Origin: Cyrtodaria siliqua | Taxonomy: Eukaryota > Mollusca > Bivalvia > Adapedonta > Hiatellidae | Length of the DNA stretch: 64,000 nucleotides | Reading direction: 5' to 3' | Assembly (NCBI GenBank): GCA_037043455.1 | Contig: JAWPHD010007173.1 | Coordinates: forward strand, 62,001-126,000 | Notes under the pieces: generated by a model | Database searches by the model: none | Told to the model about the DNA's origin: nothing | Seen by the model: only the letters and a program-made list of their open reading frames with translations | In this document: in pieces, positions 57,580 through 64,000 of the stretch | Layout: each line of letters starts with the position of its first letter | How positions within the stretch are numbered: the first letter of the stretch is position 1 | Translations under genes and position numbers: made by a program

Positions 57580-58300
57580 AAGCGTTTTTTTTCACCATTT
57601 TGGGAATGGGACCGTGGCCGGTCAGATTGGGGAAAAACACGCGATTTTTCTCAAAATTGGGAAAAAACGCACGTTTTTTCTCAGAATTGGGAAAAATGTT
57701 TTTTTTGTATTTTGTGAAATATTACATATTTATTGATGATTTGCATAATAAAAATATTTTCACAACTGTAATGTTTCAAGTTTTTATTGTACTTCACTGT
57801 GTTGATACAGAATAATTTCTCTGTTTTTGTTGTCCCTGAAAATGTTAACAATGCTGTTAAGTTTATTGTCATTTAGGGTTGCACCAGATTCTCTGCATAT
57901 TCTCCGCATATTCTCATGATTCCTGGCCCAGACGATTTCTGTTATTCGTCCTTTATTTAGTATTAACCCATCGCTCACTGAGGCATTTGTTACATAGTAG
58001 AATATACTAGCGGTAAAGCGTTTAGATAACATACAAGCGGTAAAGCGTTTCTGCAACGCAAAAACAACATGGCGTCGTCCTCGGGTGACGAGGCTGTGTT
58101 TTGCGTTTCAATTTACACAGAAAAGCAGAAGAAACGTACAACCCTGGTAAAAACCTTTATTAAGAAGATTAATCTAAAACAGAACTGGGAAGATCTATTA
58201 CATCTGTGTATTGAGAATATCCCAGGAGAAAGATTGACGGAAAAACAACTTCGATTTGGGAATTTTTTAGTTGGAAATTGGGAAAAATGGTCAATTTTTT
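57580..58300. mobile_element. hAT-like element, left part
   Basis: Left end AAGCGTTTTTTTTCACC pairs with the complement of the right end CAGCGTTTTTTTACC (60629-60643). The flanking CAGATAATT and CAGATTGTT are an imperfect direct repeat in the position of an 8-9-bp duplication, and the joined family A core is continuous. GGGAATGGGACCGTGG (57602) and GGGAATGGGGCCGTTT (60593) repeat near the two ends. Family D is inserted at 58301. Confidence 0.6.
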
Positions 58301-58302
58301 AG
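58069..58302 (+). CDS. Unrecognised short ORF inside the hAT-like element
   Basis: ATG in good context (AACATGG) opens MASSSGDEAVFCVSIYTEKQ, then a lysine-rich stretch and ENIPGERLTEKQLRFG; the open frame runs into the family D insertion. GC content is higher than its surroundings and the composition is protein-like. I do not recognise the family. It could be the first exon of the element's own gene or a captured host exon. Confidence 0.35.
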   Translation: MASSSGDEAVFCVSIYTEKQKKRTTLVKTFIKKINLKQNWEDLLHLCIENIPGERLTEKQLRFGNFLVGNWEKWSIF

Positions 58303-60588
58303 CTCTACTGGCCAAGGGCCAGCAGAGCTAATGGGATGGTGTGTTGTCCGTCTTCCGTCGTCCGTCGTCCGTCCGTTAACTTTTGCTTGTGTACACTCTA
58401 GAGGCCACATTTCTGATGCAATCATCATGAAACTTTGTCAGAATGAAAATGGGTCATGTGGGGTCAAAAACTAGGTCACTAGGTCAAATATTGGAAAAAC
58501 CTTGTGTACACTCTAGAGGCCATATTTTTGACCCGAGTTTGATGCAACTTTGTCAGAATGTTTGTCTTAATTATATCTTGGTCAAGTTTGAAAATGGGTC
58601 ACATGGGGTTAAAAACTAGGTCACTAGGTCAAATACTTGAAAAACCTTGTGTACACTCTAGAAGCCGTATTGACCCAATCTTGATGAAACTTTGTCAAAA
58701 TGTTTGTCTTAATTATATCTTGGTCAAGTTCAAAAATGGGTCACATGGTGTTAAAAACTAGGTCAATAGGTCAAACTTTGGAAAAACCGTGTGTACACTC
58801 TAGAGGTCATATTTGTTACCCAATCTTGACGAAACTTTGTCAAATTGTTTATCTTAATTATATCTTGATCAAGTTCGAAAATGGGTCACATGAAGTTAAA
58901 AACTAGGTCACTAGGTCAAATATTGGAAAAACCTTGTGTACACTCTAGAGGCCATATTTTTGACCCGAGCTTGATGCAACTTTGTCAGAATGTTTATCTT
59001 AATTGTTTGTCTCAATGAAATCTCGGTCAAGTTCGAAAAATGGGTCATTTGGGGTCAAAAACTAGGTCACTAGGTCAAATATTGGAAAAACCTTGTGTAC
59101 ACTCTAGAGGCCATATTTTTGACCCGAGCTTGATGCAACTTTGTCAGAATGTTTGCCTTAATTATATCTTGGTCAAGTTCGAAAATGGGTCACATGAAGT
59201 TAAAAACTAGGTCACTAGGTCAAATATTGGAAAAACCTTGTGAACACTCTAGAGGCCATATTTTTGACCCGAGCTTGATGCAACTTTGTCAGAATGTTTA
59301 TCTTAATTGTTTGTCTCAATGAAATCTCGGTCAAGTTCGAAAATGGGTCATTTGGGGTCAAAAACTAGGTCACTAGGTCAAATATTGGAAAAACCTTGTT
59401 TACACTCTAGAGGCCATATTTTTGACCCGAGCTTGATGCAACTTTGTCAGAATGTTTGTCTTAATTATATCTTGGTCAAGTTTGAAAATGGGTCACATGG
59501 GGTTAAAAACGGTCAAATACTTGAAAAACCTTGTGTACACTCTAGAAGCCGTATTTCTGACCCAATCTGGATGAAACTTTGTCAAAATGTTTGTCTTAAT
59601 TATATCTTGGTCAAGTTCAAAAATGGGTCACATAGTGTTAAAAACTAGGTCACTAGGTCAAACTTTGGAAAAACCGTGTGTACACTCTAGAGGCCATATT
59701 TTTGACCCGATCTTGATGAAACTTTGTCAGAATGTTTGTCTCAATAAAATCTCGGTCAAGTTCAAAAATGGGTCATGTGGGGTCAAAAACTAGGTCACTA
59801 GGTCAAATACTTGAAAAAATTTGTGTACACTCTAGAGGTCATATTTGTTACCCAATCTTGATGAAATTTTGTCAAATTGTTTATCTTAATTATATCTTGA
59901 TCAAGTTTGGAAATGGGTCACATGAAGTTAAAAACTAGGTCACTAGGTCAAATATTGGAAAAACCTTGTGTACAATCTAGAGGCCATATTTTTGACCTGA
60001 GCTTGATGCAACTTTGTCAGAATGTTTGTCTTAATTATATCTTGGTCAAGTTTGAAAATGGGTCACATGGGGTTAAAAATTAGGTCACTAGGTCAAATAT
60101 TGGAAAAACCTTGTGTACACTCTTTGTCAAAATGTTTGTCTTAATTATATCTTGGTCAAGTTCAAAAATGGGTCACATGGTGTTAAAAACTAGGTCACTA
60201 GGTCAAACTTTGGAAAAAACGTGTGTACACTCTAGAGGCCATATTTTTGACCCGATCTTGATGCAATTTTGTCAGAATATTTGTCTCAATTATAGCTTGC
60301 TAAAGTTCGAAAATGGGTAACACAGGGTCACATAGGGTCAAAAACTAGGTCACTAGTACACTCTAGAGGCCATATTTCTGACCCGATCTTGATGAAACTT
60401 TGTCGAAATGTTGTCTTAATTATATTTTGGTCAAGTTCGAAAATGGGTCCCATAGGGTCAAAAACTAGGTCACTAGGTCAAATACTTGAAAAACCTTGTG
60501 TACACTCTAGACACCATGTAGTACGACTCGATTCATCAATGGTATAACAGCCAGTAGAGCGTTCACAGGCCCTCTTGGGCCTCTTGTT
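58301..60588 (+). mobile_element. Family D element, complete
   Basis: Head AGCTCTACTGGCC-AAG-GGCCAGCAGAGC, then GTCC runs and about fifteen units of roughly 146 bp with CTCTAGAGGCCATATTTTTG and TTTGTCAGAATGTTTGTC. Twelve units keep a perfect AGGTCACTAGGTCA. It ends TCATCAATGGTATAACAGCC, AGTAGAGCGTTCACAGG, hairpin GGCCCTCTTGGGCC and TCTTGTT. It is inserted in the T run at 58295-58300 of the hAT-like element. ORFs of about 67 codons recur because of the core. Confidence 0.9.
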
Positions 60589-60643
60589 CAATTGGGAATG
60601 GGGCCGTTTATCGGTCCCATTTATATAAGGTAAAAAAACGCTG
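60589..60643. mobile_element. hAT-like element, right end
   Basis: CAATTGGGAATGGGGCCG to ACGCTG, the right end described with the left part at 57580. Confidence 0.6.
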
Positions 60644-60644
60644 C

Positions 60645-60943
60645 AGATTGTTAATATCAATGAAAGCTCGGACTAGTTCGAAAATCATATTCATATCGGA
60701 CCAGTAACAGCGGAGTTATGACCCTTGATTTAGTTAAAAATGCTATATTTTGCCTCGTTAAGACAATATGGCCTTCATTTTTCATCTGATCTTTACGAAA
60801 TTTTACCAGATTGTTAATGTCAATAAAAGCTCGGACAGATTCGAAAACCAGCCAAATCGGACCAGTAAAAGTGGAGTTATTGCCCTTGATTTTGTTAAAA
60901 GTGCTATATTTTGCCTTAGGCGATAGGGCCTTCATTTTTGTCT
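60645..60943 (+). mobile_element. Family A element, right part
   Basis: Resumes at AGATTGTTAATATCAATG, exactly where the A core was interrupted at 57579, and continues for two units. It stops at TTCATTTTT without a hairpin 3' end. Confidence 0.7.
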
Positions 60944-61270
60944 CGCCTTTTAAAAAATGCGAGACAAAGGTGCCGCTAATGTTGGCGGGCTCGACGGCGT
61001 CAACATATTGTATTATAACATTTTTTCCTTGGGAGTAGAATGTTCAAATTTCATATATAACCTCCTGGTCATTGCCCGTCTTAATGCCAATAACTTCCAG
61101 CCCTGCAACTGACCGTGGGGGGCGAGTCAAGGTCACTTAAATACATGTACCGTCACCAAATTTTAACACAAATATTGACGGTATTTAAATGCATACACAT
61201 TCCAATTTTCATGTGAGTTTTATAAGGTTTGACAGGAACTTAATTGCATTATCTTTTTTATGTAGCTACT
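60944..61270. repeat. Repeat head with GTCTCGC...GCGAGAC hairpin
   Basis: GTCTCGCCTTTTAAAAAATG followed by CGAGAC forms a 7-bp stem after TTTTT, as in other repeat heads here. It then runs on as weakly structured sequence with GGTCACTTAAATACATG. No core unit is visible. Confidence 0.5.
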
Positions 61271-62770
61271 GCAATAAGCTGGGTAATTTGATACTCCAGC
61301 AAAAGTTTAGCTTTGGAAGGTTAACTTTTTACTTTAATTCCAATCAGTGTAACATATATGAGGTTGTAAATAATCTGGATAAAAATATGTTTAAACAAAT
61401 AACAAATCTTTCTCTTATTGACCCATTTATTAAATTCAAGAAATATATAATTACAAATTCCCTTAAATACTGTCTTGATAGCATTTACCATGGTGATTAG
61501 ACTGTCAAATATAATTACCATTCTAACAGACTGCCAGATAATGAACTTCGATAAAAGCAACAGTTATTATTACTATTGATGGAAGTTTAAGAATTAATAA
61601 CAATTGAGTAATATGAGTCTTTCATAGCAGTAAAGAACACTATTACATTAATTATATATATTGACATTTTCCCTGATAAGTGATAATTGAAGCAATTACA
61701 GTATACAGCCACCACTTACAGCCACAGTGGTGGCTTAATTTATTGCCTGCAGCTGGGTAATTTGATACTCCAGTAAAAGTTTATATGTATTATAAATTCT
61801 CTTAAAGGTACTCATGACAATCTGAACGTTTTAAAATCACAACGTCACACTAGTTTTTCTGCATAACTTGTATTAGTTCAATCATTAATATTAATTAGAC
61901 TAAAATAAATATGAAGTAAATTTAATTTACATATAATTAACTGTTGATAATAATGCACCAATAATGTATGTTCAACTTATGGTAAAATGAGTGAGAAACA
62001 TTGAAAAATTAATTTATTTATATGCAAGTAACTAGGTTTAAGAATATGATACTGGATATATAAATCGAAACAATAATTGCAATGCTTCATAAACACTTCA
62101 AGATTGCCATATGTCCCTTTAAGATAATGAAATGAATGAATGTATACAATTTGCCATTACCATTGTAACATACTGCCATGTTCTAAAACCAGCAAGAGAA
62201 TTAAATAAATTTTAATATGAGTTGACATTTCTTGATAAAACATGATACATGCAGATTAATTAACATGTCATTTCCTGAAACAATACAAGTTGGCAAATTA
62301 CTGCAATTTTACATCAAGTCCAATGTGTAGTTTCTGCAGATAGCTATCAGGTATTAAAGGGAACTCGAGTAAATCAGGCTTTGGGGCCTTATTTAAAACA
62401 TAATAAAGTATAAAATTTTCAATTTAAGGGTGAAGTAGTTCATAAATATAGATGGAACATTAACAGTTTCCTATAATACACGGTAACAAAAATTATAATT
62501 TAAAACAATCTTTAAGTCCATAGAGTACGTGCATGCACTTTAGCATAATGTTCATTATAGACTTTGACTAATCAATTACGGTTATGATGTTGTCACGATT
62601 CAGTTTTAAATGTTTGACTCCTGATAATAATGCAGAACCTTTATAAATGATGAACTTTTGTGTTGTTTCTGCTTTTGCGAATGCTACCGTACGATATACT
62701 GACAGTCTTGCTTGACTATAAACCCTCGATTTTGTCAAGATGAAGGTCGCTTGAAACATGTATGATGGAC
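61271..62770. other. Unique AT-rich sequence
   Basis: No gene. A near-perfect 31-bp direct repeat (GCTGGGTAATTTGATACTCC, then AG-AAAAGTTTA) lies at 61276 and 61751, about 475 bp apart. The ORF at 61189-61500 is AT-driven. Confidence 0.45.
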
Positions 62771-63062
62771 ATGTTACCAAACTTCACCAGATTTTTTTAA
62801 CTTTTTTCTTTCTTTCATTATTTTTATATTTCTTTCTTTTTTTCTTTTTTTTCTTTTTTTCTTTATTTATTTTAATATTTTTCTTTTTTCTTTTTTTTTA
62901 TTATCTCTACTGGCCAAGTTCGAATCAGCCAGATCGGACCAATAATGGCGGAGTTATGGCTCTTGATTTAGTTAAAAATGCTATAGTCACTCGCTTCATT
63001 GATGTTATAAGAGCCATATTAGCCAGTAGAGCGTCCACAGGCCCAAGAGGGCCTCTTGTTTT
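62771..63062 (+). mobile_element. Family A element, T-rich core plus 3' end
   Basis: CCAAACTTCACCAGATT, then a T-rich block at 62790-62905, resuming at GCCAGATCGGACCAATAATG. Ends CGCTTCATTGATGTTATAAG, CCAGTAGAGCGTCCACAGG, hairpin GGCCCAAGAGGGCC and TCTTGTTTT. In this hairpin the loop is changed (AAGA) while the stem is kept. Confidence 0.75.
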
Positions 63063-63740
63063 ATTTATTAACGGCTTATGTTCCTCTAAAAAAAACTTCA
63101 AATGGTGACCCTGGGGTCTAATTATGCCCCGCCCCAGGGGTCACAGTTTTATATACACATATATAGGAAAAAACTTTTTTTCTCTGAAACTACAAGAGTC
63201 AATGGTTTAATATTTTTTGTTTACAATCAGCTTATGGTCCTCTATCAAGTTGTTTGAATGGTGGCCCTGGTGTCAAATTTGGCACCTCCCCAGGGGTCAC
63301 ATGTTTTATATAGAGTTACATAGGGAACCACGTTAAAAAATCTTCTTCTCTGAAACTACAAGAGCCAGAGGTTTAATAAGTTGTATTTACCATCAGCTTA
63401 TGGTCCTCTACCAGGTTTGTTCAAATGATGACCCTGGAGTCAAATTTGGCCCTATTCCCGGGGTCACGTTTTATAGACTTATATAGGGAGCCAACGGTTT
63501 AATATTCTGTATTTTCACACAGCTTATGGTCCTCTACCAAGTTGATTCTACAAGCCAAACTTGAGCCAAATACATCCCTCCCACATATCTTGGTAATTGA
63601 AGACAGTTTATATAAAACTAGTTCGATATTGCCATATCTAACACACAATCCTTCTATCCCCAAAAAAACCCATCCCCACCCCACCATGGACACCATATAG
63701 CCAGTAGAGTGATACAGGCCCTCTTGGGCCTCTTGTTTTT
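63063..63740 (+). mobile_element. Family E element
   Basis: Three core units of 140-167 bp (CAGCTTATGGTCCTCTACC; TCTCTGAAACTACAAGAG; CCAGGGGTCACA). The terminus is ACACCATATAGCCAGTAG, hairpin GGCCCTCTTGGGCC and TCTTGTTTT. The 5' head is missing; it abuts the end of a family A copy. Confidence 0.75.
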
Positions 63741-63930
63741 CTTCATATTTCTGTGTTGTTTTTGTCAATTCTTACACATATAGCTATATTGCCCCACTCG
63801 CCCCGCCTTCACCCCCTCCCTACCCCTACCCTATCGAAACTCTATTTTTTAATTATTTTTTTCCCATATTTCTGTGTTCTTTTGGTCATTTCTTACACAT
63901 ATAGCTATGTTGCCAACCCACCCCGCCTTG
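63741..63930. repeat. Family M minisatellite, short copy
   Basis: Two units with CATATTTCTGTGTTG and GTCAATTCTTACACATATAG and C-rich segments. Confidence 0.75.
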
Positions 63931-64000
63931 CCTTCGTAAACCAGCCAGATCTGACCACTAACAGCGAAGTTATGACCCTTGATTGATTTAAAATGCAATA
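63931..64000 (+). mobile_element. Family A fragment at window end
   Basis: AAACCAGCCAGATCTGACC and GCGAAGTTATGACCCTTG are A core; the rest is outside the window. Confidence 0.6.

Noticed and set aside
62758..63108. 116-codon ORF with a phenylalanine-rich middle
   Set aside because: Translation of the T-rich block of a family A element.

Overview
This is a nuclear window from a repeat-rich invertebrate, most likely a bivalve mollusc. The evidence is exons split by very long introns, tRNA-derived SINEs, and many elements with tandem-repeat cores that open with a hairpin starting AGCTC, followed by (GTCC)n, and close in CTCTTGTT. The species cannot be fixed from the sequence alone. Under 1% of the window looks like conserved host coding sequence.

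Host gene. Three + strand exons (11694-11792, 41684-41820, 55212-55304) have compatible phases and correct splice sites. Together they encode a kelch-repeat stretch that I recognise as KLHDC4 (kelch domain-containing protein 4). Everything from 11793 to 55211 is therefore intron of this gene (29.9 kb and 13.4 kb), and both outer ends of the gene lie beyond the exons seen here. Inside the second long intron are a + strand THAP-domain ORF broken by a UGA exactly at a zinc-ligand position (42657-43112) and, facing it, a - strand acidic ORF (45184-45318). Both have promoter-like CRE/CCAAT sites that match each other in inverted orientation, so they may be the two ends of one decayed DNA transposon. 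Also present are a frameshifted fragment of a transposon-associated gene (48371-48903) and a broken Ty3/gypsy-like gag plus protease start (55926-56967).

Repeats. Most of the window is elements with tandem cores. I name them by core: A (about 160-bp unit, contains GTTAAGACGATAGGG), B (320 bp, TGTAGCGACTACT), C (about 318 bp, GACATCTCCTCCGAAACC), D (about 146 bp, AGGTCACTAGGTCA), E (CTCTACCAAGTTTGTT), F (GCTCACC/GGTGAGC ends), G (CATGAAACTTCACACACAT), H (cores with ACATTTGTGCCAAGTTATTT), J (GTGTCATGGTGTAGTTGTG), K (TACGACATGCGTATCTTGCT), L (about 185 bp) and M (pyrimidine-rich, about 120 bp). Families A to F share a terminal plan: a 5' hairpin starting AGCTC, an inverted copy of that start about 35 nt inside the 3' end, a second hairpin, then CTCTTGTT. 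The hairpins differ between families but stay paired. This fits non-autonomous Helitron2/Helentron-type rolling-circle elements (inference). Several insertions can be read as filled versus empty sites within the window; they land in T runs and show no target duplication.

Other mobile DNA. There are TIR elements with TA target duplications (9003-10171, 21761-23191, and a truncated relative ending at 10845), a hAT-type MITE with a perfect 8-bp duplication (23368-23693), a probable larger hAT-like element (57580-60643), tRNA-derived SINEs (14501-14766, 54711-54865), a retroposon sharing one SINE's tail (19263-19645), and a large inverted-repeat element with a GC-rich satellite in its centre (30916-37245).

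Satellites. A 51-bp minisatellite (15384-15932 and 20544-27925) forms the largest single array; it has higher-order duplications and two datable transposon insertions.
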